32,762 nucleotides of DNA from Cryobacterium sp. (GTDB lineage Bacteria > Actinomycetota > Actinomycetes > Actinomycetales > Microbacteriaceae), in NCBI GenBank assembly GCA_014376815.1, contig JACMQV010000098.1:1-32762 (forward strand), in the 5' to 3' direction. The position numbers and the translations under genes were made by a program. The notes beneath the pieces are model-generated. The model ran no database searches, was not told the origin of the DNA, and saw only the letters and a list, made by a program, of their open reading frames with translations. Shown in pieces: positions 16,469 to 23,633 of this stretch; the first letter of the stretch is position 1, and each line of letters starts with the position of its first letter.

Positions 16469-16962
16469 GCGGTCACCTCTTCTCCTGCGGTTTCTTCCTG
16501 GGCCACCGGGTGTTCTGCGGCCCACTGCACCGAGCGCACGATGGTCGCGTAGCCGGTGCACCGGCACATCTGGCCGGAGATCGCCTCGCGGATCTCGCCC
16601 TCATCCGGATGTGGGTTATGGTCGAGCAGGGCGCGGGCCGTGAGCATCATGCCCGGCGTGCAGAACCCGCATTGCAGGCCGTGTTCCTCCATGAATCCCT
16701 GCTGCACGGGGTCGAGGGTGGTGCCGGAGGAGAGCCCCTCGACGGTCGTGATCGAGAGGCCGTCGGCCGTCGCCGCGAGCACCGTGCAGGACTTCACCGG
16801 CTGGCCGTCCATCAGCACGACGCAGGTGCCGCAGTTGGAGGTGTCGCAACCCCAGTGCGTGCCCGTCAACCGCAATACGTCACGGATGAAGTGCACGAGG
16901 AGCACGCGCGGCTCGATCTCCTGGTTGATGTCCTTGCCGTTGACGGTCATGCTGATCTGCAT
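16465..16962 (-). CDS. coxS: CO-dehydrogenase-type small [2Fe-2S] subunit (CoxS)
   Basis: A 165-residue protein of normal length. The N-terminal plant-type ferredoxin domain has cluster cysteines C39, C44, C47 and C59 (WGCDTSNCGTC, then KSC). The helical C-terminal domain has the second cluster's C98, C101, C133 and C135 (LQCGFCTPGM, then QMCRCTGY). In the holoenzyme it passes electrons from the molybdenum centre in CoxL to the FAD in CoxM. This is the only structural subunit left whole here; both partners are truncated. It sits five bases after coxM and overlaps coxL by ATGA, which fits one operon. Confidence 0.93.
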   Translation of the reverse strand: MQISMTVNGKDINQEIEPRVLLVHFIRDVLRLTGTHWGCDTSNCGTCVVLMDGQPVKSCTVLAATADGLSITTVEGLSSGTTLDPVQQGFMEEHGLQCGFCTPGMMLTARALLDHNPHPDEGEIREAISGQMCRCTGYATIVRSVQWAAEHPVAQEETAGEEVTA

Positions 16963-16967
16963 CGACT

Positions 16968-17552
16968 TCAGCTTTCCTGTGCTTCAGTTGCGCGCGCGGT
17001 TGCGCGTCGCAGGACCCGTCGGGTGAGCTCGTCTGCGAGGTGCCGCTTGTAGTCGACCGGTCCCCGCTGGTCGGCAACGGGATCGCTGGCCAGGGCGGCG
17101 AGCCGGCCGGCCTCAACGAAGAGGTCTTCCCGGGGGTGCTGGCCCCGGGGCATGGCTTCGGCCTCGGTCACGGTTCCTTCGACGCCCACGGCGGTGAGAC
17201 CGATCGTGAATTCGTCGACCGTGCCGCCGGCTGCCAGGGTGACCGACGCCCCCGCTGCCACGACGGCCCAGTCGCCGACTCGGCGCTCGACCTTTTCGGA
17301 GGCGCTCAACGAATGCGCCCCGATGCGGAGCGTGTCCCCATCACGGAGCACGAAGTCGAGTTCGAACAGGTCGTTGATGTCGATCAGGCACTCCGGCCTG
17401 GCCAGCCGCAGCTTCATCATCGGGAGCAGGCTGTGCCCGCCCGCCACGACCCGGGACTCCGGGCCGTGGCGCTCGAGAAGCGCGAGAGCATTGTCGACCG
17501 TGCTACCACGCACATAGTCGAAGGGAGCCGGAATTTGCTCGATTGCCTCCAC
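16968..17552 (-). pseudogene. coxM: CO-dehydrogenase FAD subunit (CoxM) with in-frame internal deletion
   Basis: Residues 1-79 match the CoxM N-terminus, including the first FAD loop AGGHSLLPMMKLRLA (37-51) and CLIDINDL. After DTLRIGA the sequence jumps (near 17300-17320) to EKVERRVGDWAVVAAGAS, which belongs to the C-terminal domain. The missing part, about 110 residues, would hold the second FAD loop (TxGGxxxxADP-type) and the rest of the FAD domain. The result is 194 residues against about 290 normally. The frame is kept, so a protein could be made, but it should not hold FAD. The start is GTG 17552, behind a good promoter. Confidence 0.85.
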
Positions 17553-17596
17553 GTCGCAAGGTGCCCGACCGCAGCGTCTGACACGAATTGGAACAC

Positions 17597-17625
17597 ATTT
17601 TGCTCTGGGGCATTCCGGTCGTCAA
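17597..17625 (-). promoter_or_regulatory. Candidate sigma70-type promoter of the cox operon
   Basis: On the minus strand TTGACG (17625-17620) and CAAAAT (17602-17597) are separated by exactly 17 bases. Transcription would start near 17590, about 38 bases before the coxM start. The match to consensus is good for a high-GC genome. Confidence 0.6.
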
Positions 17626-17668
17626 TGTGCGTCGCGGGCGGTTCGAGGGCCCCGAAACGCAGACGAAA

Positions 17669-17696
17669 GAAGCCCCGGCGAAAACGCCGGGGCTTC
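17669..17696 (-). terminator. Rho-independent-type terminator of the TetR gene
   Basis: A perfect 12-bp stem (GAAGCCCCGGCG) with a 4-base loop lies 120 bases after the tetR stop and just before the cox promoter. On the minus strand it is followed by TTTCGTCT. It should insulate the cox operon from tetR transcription. Confidence 0.85.
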
Positions 17697-17815
17697 GTGC
17701 ACTGTCTCAACCAGCGCTCGTCCGGTCACAGTCAAACTGATCCCGGAAGTCCGCTTGCCAGCATACATCCCGTGAGGTGCCAACCGGGGGAGCGGACCGT
17801 GCCTCGGGGTGGGGT

Positions 17816-18454
17816 TCAGAAATCCGACCCGTCCGCCGGCCCGAGGGCCCCCACGGTCAGGCCCAGTTCGTGTTCCGCGACCGTGCGCACGAGTCCGCGC
17901 AGCCGTTTCGCATCGCCGTAGCGCACGATCGCGTGCGCGTTGAGCCCGTCGATGATTGCGAGCAGCTGCCAGGCGACCGCATCGGGGTCGGTCGCCCGGA
18001 ACTCGCCCCGCTCGCAGCCGGAGGTCAGGAGTCCGGACAGGAAAGCCTGCCAGGCATCCATCTGGACACCCACTTCCGCCGCCAGCGGGGCGTGGCGACG
18101 GCCGAGGCTCCAGGCGTCGAGCCAGACGGCGGTCACGGCGCTGCGCTCAGGACCGAGCAGCGTGTTGATCAGGGCCTGCAGCGTTGCCACCGACGTCTCG
18201 CAGGGCGCGAGCTCCTCGGCGACCTCCACGATCTCGGCCGCGACGATCGCCCCGAAGGTCGCGGCAACGAGAACGTCCATGCTCGGCTGGTAGTGGCTGA
18301 TCAGGGCGGGCGTCACTCCGATCCGCGACGCGACCGCGCGCAGCGTGATGGCCGGCAGCCCCTCGTCCAGGGCGATCTCCCTGGCGGTGCGCGCGATCTC
18401 CGCCGCACGCTCGACCGGTGCCTTTCGCCGGGCTGCGCTCTGATCGGTTGACAT
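17816..18454 (-). CDS. TetR-family regulator
   Basis: A 212-residue TetR-type regulator. The N-terminal DNA-binding domain (about residues 15-62) reads RAAEIARTAREIALDEGLPAITLRAVASRIGVTPALISHYQPSMDVL, with the helix-turn-helix ending in the ISHY recognition helix. The C-terminal part is helical and includes a DAWSLGRRHAPLAAEV segment like that of BetI-type members. The gene is divergent from aguB, with a perfect palindrome in the gap, so local control of the agmatine genes (and of itself) is the simplest reading. It also lies upstream of the cox genes but is separated from them by a terminator. The ligand is unknown; agmatine or another polyamine is a guess from context. Confidence 0.9.
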   Translation of the reverse strand: MSTDQSAARRKAPVERAAEIARTAREIALDEGLPAITLRAVASRIGVTPALISHYQPSMDVLVAATFGAIVAAEIVEVAEELAPCETSVATLQALINTLLGPERSAVTAVWLDAWSLGRRHAPLAAEVGVQMDAWQAFLSGLLTSGCERGEFRATDPDAVAWQLLAIIDGLNAHAIVRYGDAKRLRGLVRTVAEHELGLTVGALGPADGSDF

Positions 18455-18488
18455 GAAAGCACAGTCTATATATCTTTAGGCATCGCCT

Positions 18489-18506
18489 ATTGATCAGCTG
18501 ATCAAT
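18489..18506. promoter_or_regulatory. Perfect 18-bp palindrome, probable TetR operator
   Basis: ATTGATCAGCTGATCAAT is fully self-complementary and lies in the 93-bp gap between the divergent tetR and aguB starts. On the tetR side, a TATATA-like -10 lies at about 18468-18475, so a protein bound here could block both promoters. Size and symmetry are typical of TetR sites. Confidence 0.75.
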
Positions 18507-18547
18507 TAATCTGTCCGCACACCAGCCACCACCAGGGAGATCTCCTC

Positions 18548-19540
18548 ATGCGTCTGATCGTTGCCCCCGGAATCGCCGAACCGCTGACCCGCACCTCGAA
18601 CCAGGTGGCCCCGCCGCTCCGGGTCGCACTCGTGCAGCACCGCTGGCACGCCGACGAGGCGCGGCTGCGCGCGGAACTGGCCGACGGCATCCGCCTGGCC
18701 GCCGGAGAGGGCGCCCGCGTCGTCTTCCTGCCCGAATTGACCCTGCGGAAGTACCCGGGCAATGCACGGGCACAGGGCGTGCCCAAACAGGGCGCCGAAG
18801 AGCTGCTGACCGGGCCGACCTTCACGTTCGCGGCAGAACAGGCCCGGCTGCACGGTGTCGTCGTGCACGCCTCCCTCTATGAGAAGCCGGCCGAGGACGA
18901 CGCCCCGGATGACCCGCGCGGCTACAACACCGCGATAATGGTGTCACCCGGCGGGCAGCTGATCGGGCGTACCCGCAAACTGCACATCCCGGTCACCGAG
19001 GGATACTACGAAGACACCTGGTTTCGGCCGGGCCCAGGCGTGGACGCCTACCCCGTGTACGCGCCGGAGGACCTGGGAGGCGCGCGAATCGGGCTGCCCA
19101 CCTGCTGGGATGAGTGGTTCCCCGAGGTGTCGCGACTGTATGGCCTGGCCGGCGCCCAGCTCCTGGTCTATCCCACGGCGATCGGCTCGGAACCGGGCTT
19201 CCCGGACTTCGACACCCAGCCCATCTGGCAGCGGGTCATCGTCGCCAACGGCATCACGAGCGGACTGTTCATGGTCGTGCCCAATCGCCATGGCGACGAG
19301 GGCGACCTGACCTTCTACGGCTCCTCCTTCATCTCGGACCCGTACGGGCGAGTGCTCGTTCAGGCTCCCCGCGACGAATCGGCGGTGCTTGTCGCCGACC
19401 TGGACCTGGCCCAGCGGGAGGACTGGCTCGCCCTGTTCCCCTTCCTGGCCACCCGACGCCCCGACAGCTACGCGGGGCTCACCGCGCCGGTCGACGCCGG
19501 GCATCCGTTCGGGGTCACCCGCGCGGCGGAACAGTCATGA
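18548..19540 (+). CDS. aguB: N-carbamoylputrescine amidase-like carbon-nitrogen hydrolase
   Basis: A 330-residue nitrilase-superfamily enzyme with the catalytic triad E63 (FLPELT), K144 (GRTRKLHIP) and C186 (PTCWDEWFPE). The WDEWFPE sequence after the cysteine is typical of N-carbamoylputrescine amidases, which release putrescine, CO2 and ammonia. Further family blocks are LVYPTAIGSEP and VVPNRHGDEG. GGGAGA lies seven bases before the ATG. The stop overlaps the aguA start as ATGA, so the two are coupled. The N-terminal 20 residues before the first beta strand are longer than in most relatives. The neighbour's identity supports the assignment. Confidence 0.9.
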   Translation: MRLIVAPGIAEPLTRTSNQVAPPLRVALVQHRWHADEARLRAELADGIRLAAGEGARVVFLPELTLRKYPGNARAQGVPKQGAEELLTGPTFTFAAEQARLHGVVVHASLYEKPAEDDAPDDPRGYNTAIMVSPGGQLIGRTRKLHIPVTEGYYEDTWFRPGPGVDAYPVYAPEDLGGARIGLPTCWDEWFPEVSRLYGLAGAQLLVYPTAIGSEPGFPDFDTQPIWQRVIVANGITSGLFMVVPNRHGDEGDLTFYGSSFISDPYGRVLVQAPRDESAVLVADLDLAQREDWLALFPFLATRRPDSYAGLTAPVDAGHPFGVTRAAEQS

Positions 19541-20562
19541 GCTGGCTGATGCCGGCGGAAACCGCCCCCCAGGACCGGGTATGGATGGCGTTCCCGGTGG
19601 CCGGGTACACGCTCGGCGCGAACGCGGAATCGGCCGACGAGGCGCGCCGCACCTGGGCCGCGGTCGCCCACGCGGTGCTCGACTTCGAGCCCGTCACCAT
19701 GGTCGTCGACCCGGCCGAGCGGGCTCTGGCACTTCGGTACCTGTCCTCGGAGGTCGAGATCATCGAGGCGCCGCTCGACGACGCCTGGATGCGTGATACC
19801 GGCCCGACTTTCGTGCTGGGCGATGATGAGCAGCTCGGGGCGGTGGACTGGACGTTCAACGGCTGGGGCGCTCAGGACTGGGCGGCCTGGGACAGGGACG
19901 CCCAGATTGGCCGGCGCGTCACCGCGGTCTCGGGCGCGACGGGGATCTCCTCGGTTCTCGTGAACGAGGGCGGCGGCATCCACGTCGATGGGGAGGGAAC
20001 GGTGCTGGCCACCCTCAGCGTCCAACTCGACCCCGGCCGCAATCCCCATGCCGACCGGGCCAGGGTCGAGGCCGAGTTCGCCCGCACCATCGGTGCCACC
20101 CGCGTGGTCTGGCTGCCTCGTGGGCTGACCCGCGACCAGGAACGGTACGGCACCCGGGGGCACGTCGACATGGTCGCCGCCATCCCGTCACCGGGCACGG
20201 TCCTGGTGCATGCCCAGAACGACCCGGCCCACCCCGACTACGCCGTGACCCGGGAGCTCCGCGCCGTGCTCGCCGCATCGACGGATGCCGCGGGCCGGCC
20301 CTTTACCGTCGTGGACCTGCCGGCCCCGGCCGCGCTCACGGACGGTGACGGCTTCGTCGACTACAACTACGTCAACCATCTCGTCGTCAATGGCGGCGTC
20401 ATCGCCTGCGGGTTCGGGGAAGACCAGGCTGACCAGGCGGCACGGGAGCTCCTGGCCGCCGTGTACCCGGGCCGCACGGTCGTGTCGGTCGAGGCGCGGC
20501 CCCTGTTCGCGCGGGGCGGCGGCATCCACTGCATCACCCAGCAGCAGCCGTCAGTCCGGTAG
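19537..20562 (+). CDS. aguA: Agmatine deiminase (AguA, peptidylarginine-deiminase fold)
   Basis: A 341-residue agmatine deiminase of normal length. It hydrolyses agmatine to N-carbamoylputrescine and ammonia. Visible family blocks are the start MPAETAPQDRVWMAFP, the substrate-binding DDAWMRDTGPTFV, the WTFNGWG segment, NEGGGIHVDGEGT, the catalytic-histidine block GHVDMVAAI and the nucleophile C332 in RGGGIHCIT. All catalytic positions appear intact. The start codon overlaps the aguB stop, giving a two-gene route from agmatine to putrescine under likely control of the divergent TetR protein. Confidence 0.95.
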   Translation: MSWLMPAETAPQDRVWMAFPVAGYTLGANAESADEARRTWAAVAHAVLDFEPVTMVVDPAERALALRYLSSEVEIIEAPLDDAWMRDTGPTFVLGDDEQLGAVDWTFNGWGAQDWAAWDRDAQIGRRVTAVSGATGISSVLVNEGGGIHVDGEGTVLATLSVQLDPGRNPHADRARVEAEFARTIGATRVVWLPRGLTRDQERYGTRGHVDMVAAIPSPGTVLVHAQNDPAHPDYAVTRELRAVLAASTDAAGRPFTVVDLPAPAALTDGDGFVDYNYVNHLVVNGGVIACGFGEDQADQAARELLAAVYPGRTVVSVEARPLFARGGGIHCITQQQPSVR

Positions 20563-20657
20563 CGGTGCGGGCGGCGTACCGGAGCGTGCCGCTCGTCAGG
20601 CAGACTGGCCGTGGCCGTTCGCCGGCCGCAAACACAACACTCAGCGGAGGAATCGAC

Positions 20658-21206
20658 ATGGCACGTGGAGTACTCGTCATCGACATCCAGCAGGACTATT
20701 TCCCGGGTGGGGCCTATCCGCTGGTCGGATCGCCTGAAGCCGCCCTGGTCGCGGAGGCCGTAGTCGCCGATGCACGATCCCGCGGCGAGTGGGTCGGCCA
20801 CATCCGGCATGCGTCGGAAGCCGAGGCAGGCGGGTTCCTCATCGCGGGCACGCCGGGTGCGGAAATCCATCCGCGGGTCCGGCCCCTGGGCAGCGAGGTC
20901 GTGCTGACCAAGGCCGAGCCGAACTCGTTCGTGGGGACGGGGCTGGACGGCATTCTTCAGGGCGCCGGAATCGACAGGCTCGTGGTGGTCGGCATGATGA
21001 CCAGCATGTGTGTCGACGCGACCGTGCGGGCCGCGCTCGACACCGGCCGCACCGTGTCCGTCGTCGAGAACGGCTGCGCCGCACCTGATCTCGAGTTCGG
21101 GGGCGAGACGATCGGCGGGCGCACCGTGCATCACGCGTTCGCGGCGGCACTTCGGGATGCCGGCGCCGACGTCGTGACATGGCCGTTGGCTGAACAATCG
21201 GCATAA
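20658..21206 (+). CDS. Isochorismatase-like cysteine hydrolase
   Basis: A 182-residue protein of the isochorismatase/nicotinamidase-like family. The catalytic triad is visible: D9 in LVIDIQQDYF, K85 in VVLTKAEPNSF and C118 in GMMTSMCVDATVRAA, the last preceded by the family's cis-peptide region. The family includes nicotinamidases, ureidoacrylate and N-carbamoylsarcosine amidases; the substrate cannot be read here. A strong GCGGAGG site precedes the ATG. It lies 95 bases after aguA on the same strand with no terminator seen between, so it may be the third gene of the agu operon, perhaps acting on a related C-N bond. Confidence 0.9.
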   Translation: MARGVLVIDIQQDYFPGGAYPLVGSPEAALVAEAVVADARSRGEWVGHIRHASEAEAGGFLIAGTPGAEIHPRVRPLGSEVVLTKAEPNSFVGTGLDGILQGAGIDRLVVVGMMTSMCVDATVRAALDTGRTVSVVENGCAAPDLEFGGETIGGRTVHHAFAAALRDAGADVVTWPLAEQSA

Positions 21207-21234
21207 GGCAGACGTTCAGGGGACTGTGGCAACA

Positions 21235-21263
21235 TTGACAGGTTGCCACAGCGCTACCTGAAT
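21235..21263 (+). promoter_or_regulatory. Candidate promoter of the CarD-like gene
   Basis: A perfect -35 TTGACA (21235-21240) is followed after 17 bases by CTGAAT (21258-21263). The -10 is poor. The predicted start near 21270 is only a few bases from the TTG start codon, so the mRNA may be nearly leaderless. Confidence 0.4.
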
Positions 21264-21272
21264 CGAGGAAGT

Positions 21273-21773
21273 TTGAAGTTCATCGTCGGGGAAACCCTCG
21301 TCTACCCGCACCACGGTGCGGTCACCCTCACGGAACTCTCCACCATCACCCTGAAAGGTGTCGCTCAGCCGGCGATGACGCTTCGCGTTCACTCGTCGCA
21401 GCTCACCATTCAGCTGCCCATCGCGAACGCCGGACTCGTTGGAGTCCGCGACGTCATCGATGCAGCGGGGCTTGAAGAGGTGTACAAGGTCCTGCGCGAC
21501 CCGTTCACGGAGGAAGCCACGAACTGGAGCCGCCGGTTCAAAGCGAACCAGGAGAAGATGGCCAGTGACAGCGTGACCCGCGTCGCCGAAGTCGTCCGCG
21601 ACCTGTGGCGCCGTGAACAGGACGGCGGCGTGTCCGCCGGAGAGAAACGGATGCTCGCCAAGTCCAGGCAGCTGCTCGAATCAGAGCTGGCACTGGCACT
21701 CGGTACCTCGCCTGAGGACACCGTGATGGCTTTGGACGAGGTGCTCTCCGGGGCCCTCACCGAAGTCGCCTAG
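21273..21773 (+). CDS. CarD-family RNA polymerase-binding regulator (divergent paralogue)
   Basis: A 166-residue CarD-type protein from the TTG at 21273 (the frame is open to 21243). The N-terminal RNA-polymerase-interacting domain starts KFIVGETLVYPHHGAVTL, as in CarD. The C-terminal helical DNA-binding part has NWSRRFKANQEKM and VVRDLWRREQDGGVSAGEKRMLAKSRQLL, nearly as in the essential housekeeping CarD. CarD binds the beta subunit and stabilises open promoter complexes. The middle (STITLKGVAQPAMTLRVHSS) is much less typical, and the usual neighbour ispD is absent, so this is probably a second copy rather than the housekeeping gene. The start codon TTG is unusual for this family. Confidence 0.88.
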   Translation: MKFIVGETLVYPHHGAVTLTELSTITLKGVAQPAMTLRVHSSQLTIQLPIANAGLVGVRDVIDAAGLEEVYKVLRDPFTEEATNWSRRFKANQEKMASDSVTRVAEVVRDLWRREQDGGVSAGEKRMLAKSRQLLESELALALGTSPEDTVMALDEVLSGALTEVA

Positions 21774-21786
21774 ACCGCTCGCGCTT

Positions 21787-21849
21787 CGCCGAGCCGTGAG
21801 CTGAACTCCTGAAAAGTCTTGAAAAGGGAGCCGAACTCACGGCTCGGCG
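21787..21849. repeat. 14-bp inverted repeat with a long loop after carD
   Basis: CGCCGAGCCGTGAG (21787-21800) is repeated as its exact reverse complement at 21836-21849. The 35-base loop contains the direct repeat TGAAAAG-tct-TGAAAAG. It lies between the convergent carD-like and exonuclease genes and may act as a terminator for either, although the loop is long for that. Confidence 0.55.
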
Positions 21850-21868
21850 TGCTCGGAATCGGCTGGAG

Positions 21869-22816
21869 TCACCCCGTCAGTACGGCCAGTGCGGCTTGGG
21901 CGCGCTTCATCGACGCGGCGAGCCCCCAGTCGGCGGACAGCCGGTCCAGTTCGGCCTCCTGTTCGCGGTTGCTGACACGGATGCGCGCATCGAACGGGGT
22001 CAGCTCGAGGTCTCGCACCACCTCCACCACCGCCGGGGCGACCGCCAGGTAATCCGCCGCGGCGAGAATCCTGGCGCGCATCGGCGGCGTCATTCCTGAG
22101 CCCGAGTCTGCGGCTGCTCTGACGATGCCGTCGAGGCTCCCGTAGGACGACAACAGCGTGGCCGCCGTCTTCTCGCCCACCCCGGGCACCCCGGGCAGGC
22201 CATCCGAGGCGTCTCCGCGCAGGGCCGCGAAGTCCGCGTATTGCACCGGGGCGACCCCGTATTTCGACTCGAGCGCGTCATTCGTCAGAATCTCGAGCCG
22301 GGCCATGCCGCGTCCGGTATAAATCACCCGCACGTCGCGAGCGTCATCGACCAGCTGGAACAGGTCGCGGTCACCCGTGACCACATCCACGGGCATCGGG
22401 GAGTGCGATGCGAGTGTGCCGATGACATCGTCGGCCTCGTGATTCGGGCTGCCGAGCACCGGCACTCCAAGTGCGGTGAGCACATCGCGGATGACCGCGA
22501 CCTGAGGCGTGAGGAGGGCGGGGACCTCCTCGATCGGAGGGCCCCCATCCGCCGGCTGCGCCTCGGCGACTCGGTGGGTCTTGTACGTCGGGATGAGGTC
22601 CACGCGCCACTGCGGACGCCAGTCATCGTCCCAGCAGGCCACGATTTCGCTCGGCTGGAATTCGGAGGCGAGCCGAGCGAGCATGTCGAGCAGACCTCGA
22701 ACGGCGTTCACGGGCATCCCGTTCGGGGCCCGCACGGTGTCGGGCACCCCGTGAAACGCTCGGAAGTACAGGCCGGCGGTGTCGAGGAGCATACGGCGCT
22801 CGCGCTGATCGGTCAC
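21869..22816 (-). CDS. 5'-3' exonuclease (FEN/PolA N-terminal type)
   Basis: A 315-residue stand-alone 5' nuclease. Metal-binding acidic clusters are at RMLLDTAGLYFRAFHG (D12), ACWDDDWRPQWR with the arch region up to YKTHR, SPNHEADDVIGTLA, VVTGDRDLFQLV and RGDASDGLPGVPGVGEKTA. The last is the helix-3-turn-helix that grips DNA. These match the N-terminal nuclease domain of DNA polymerase I, but no polymerase follows. The start is GTG 22816 with GGGAGG upstream; the longer open frame to 23527 is antisense to the VOC gene. Relatives remove RNA primers or flaps. It is divergent from the VOC gene. Confidence 0.93.
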   Translation of the reverse strand: MTDQRERRMLLDTAGLYFRAFHGVPDTVRAPNGMPVNAVRGLLDMLARLASEFQPSEIVACWDDDWRPQWRVDLIPTYKTHRVAEAQPADGGPPIEEVPALLTPQVAVIRDVLTALGVPVLGSPNHEADDVIGTLASHSPMPVDVVTGDRDLFQLVDDARDVRVIYTGRGMARLEILTNDALESKYGVAPVQYADFAALRGDASDGLPGVPGVGEKTAATLLSSYGSLDGIVRAAADSGSGMTPPMRARILAAADYLAVAPAVVEVVRDLELTPFDARIRVSNREQEAELDRLSADWGLAASMKRAQAALAVLTG

Positions 22817-22957
22817 GGCAAAATCCTCCCACAGGCAGCACCGAAGTGTTCGGCGAATGTGGTGCGGTTTGGCCACCGGCGCTGTCATGCTGGGATGTAT
22901 GACCGGCCGGGCTCCCGCCGGCGTGCCGCAGAATTCATCGTGGAAGAAGGGATGCGC

Positions 22958-23326
22958 GTGGATATGCGACTTGAGCTGGTCCCGCTGCCTTCGACTGATG
23001 TTGACCGCAGCAAGGCCTTCTACGTCGACCAGGTGGGTTTCCACCTCGATCACGATGTCGAGCCGGGCAACGGCATGCGTGTCGAGCAGTTGACCCCGCC
23101 CGGATCGACCTGTTCGATTGTCATCGGTGTGGGGATCAGCGATCCGCACGCGGCACCTGTGCTGAACCTGCACCTGGTCGTTGATGACCTTGGTGTCGTT
23201 CGCGGCACACTCATCGGCAACGGAATCGACGTTTCGGAGATTCAGGACATGGGTGGAGGCATCCGCTACGCCTACTTCAGTGATCCCGACGGCAACTCCT
23301 GGGCGTTGCAGGAGATCTCCCGATGA
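22958..23326 (+). CDS. VOC-superfamily (glyoxalase/dioxygenase-like) protein
   Basis: A protein of about 122 residues made of two beta-alpha-beta-beta-beta modules. The first reads ELVPLPSTDVDRSKAFYVDQVGFHLDHD and the second LNLHLVVDDLGVVRGTLIGNGID, ending FSDPDGNSWALQEIS. The ending is the family's usual metal-side strand, and its Glu near the C-terminus could be a ligand. Reactions in the superfamily vary widely (lactoylglutathione lyase, ring cleavage, antibiotic binding), and nothing here fixes one. GAAGAAGG lies before several in-frame starts (ATG 22952, GTG 22958, ATG 22964); GTG 22958 has the best spacing. Confidence 0.88.
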   Translation: MDMRLELVPLPSTDVDRSKAFYVDQVGFHLDHDVEPGNGMRVEQLTPPGSTCSIVIGVGISDPHAAPVLNLHLVVDDLGVVRGTLIGNGIDVSEIQDMGGGIRYAYFSDPDGNSWALQEISR

Positions 23327-23441
23327 TGTGACTGTGTCGTCGGACTCTGCTCTGATACCGTATCCCAGGGTGTCGGGCCTGGGGCGCCGGGGCCAGCCTT
23401 GTGCCAGTGGTCGGCCAGACCTCGCGGAGACGGAGGATCGA

Positions 23442-23624
23442 ATGAGTACGGACAGTCGTGCACGTGTGATCGTGCGAGACGGGCCGTGGGGCTTCGTCTT
23501 CTTGTTGGCGTATATCGGAGCCGCCATCTACTTCATCTCCATCTCAGACGGCTCGTTCTGGGGAGTCATCAACGAAGAAGCCCCAGTCCGGAGACTGGGG
23601 CTTCTTCGTTGTCAACTCGGCTGA
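23442..23624 (+). CDS. Small one-helix membrane protein, probably truncated
   Basis: A 60-residue frame starting MSTDSRARVIVRDGPWGF, with one membrane helix (FVFLLAYIGAAIYFISIS) and then DGSFWGVI. Up to there it resembles small actinobacterial membrane proteins that normally continue with a second helix and a short tail. Here the frame after GVI runs straight into the hairpin at 23571-23610, so the last 17 or so residues (NEEAPVRRLGLLRCQLG) are terminator sequence, not a natural protein end. A CGGAGGA site lies nine bases before the ATG. The second half has probably been deleted. Confidence 0.6.
   Translation: MSTDSRARVIVRDGPWGFVFLLAYIGAAIYFISISDGSFWGVINEEAPVRRLGLLRCQLG
23571..23610 (-). terminator. 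Terminator of aceA
   Basis: A perfect 18-bp stem (AACGAAGAAGCCCCAGTC) with a 4-base loop starts 23 bases after the aceA stop. It is the longest hairpin in the window and the natural end of aceA transcripts. It overlaps the tail of the small membrane protein frame on the plus strand. Confidence 0.9.
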
Positions 23625-23633
23625 GCTGACGTA

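Noticed and set aside
13260-17552. A functional or novel molybdenum-hydroxylase system
   Set aside because: All recognisable parts are standard cox components; the unusual architecture is explained by loss of catalytic and FAD-binding regions rather than by new domains.
18478-18488. AGGC-ATC-GCCT next to the TetR palindrome as a second operator
   Set aside because: Four-base arms are too short to separate from chance.
22241-22957. Long N-terminal extension of the VOC protein
   Set aside because: The stretch is antisense to the exonuclease gene and unlike any VOC domain; ribosome-site spacing supports a start near 22958.
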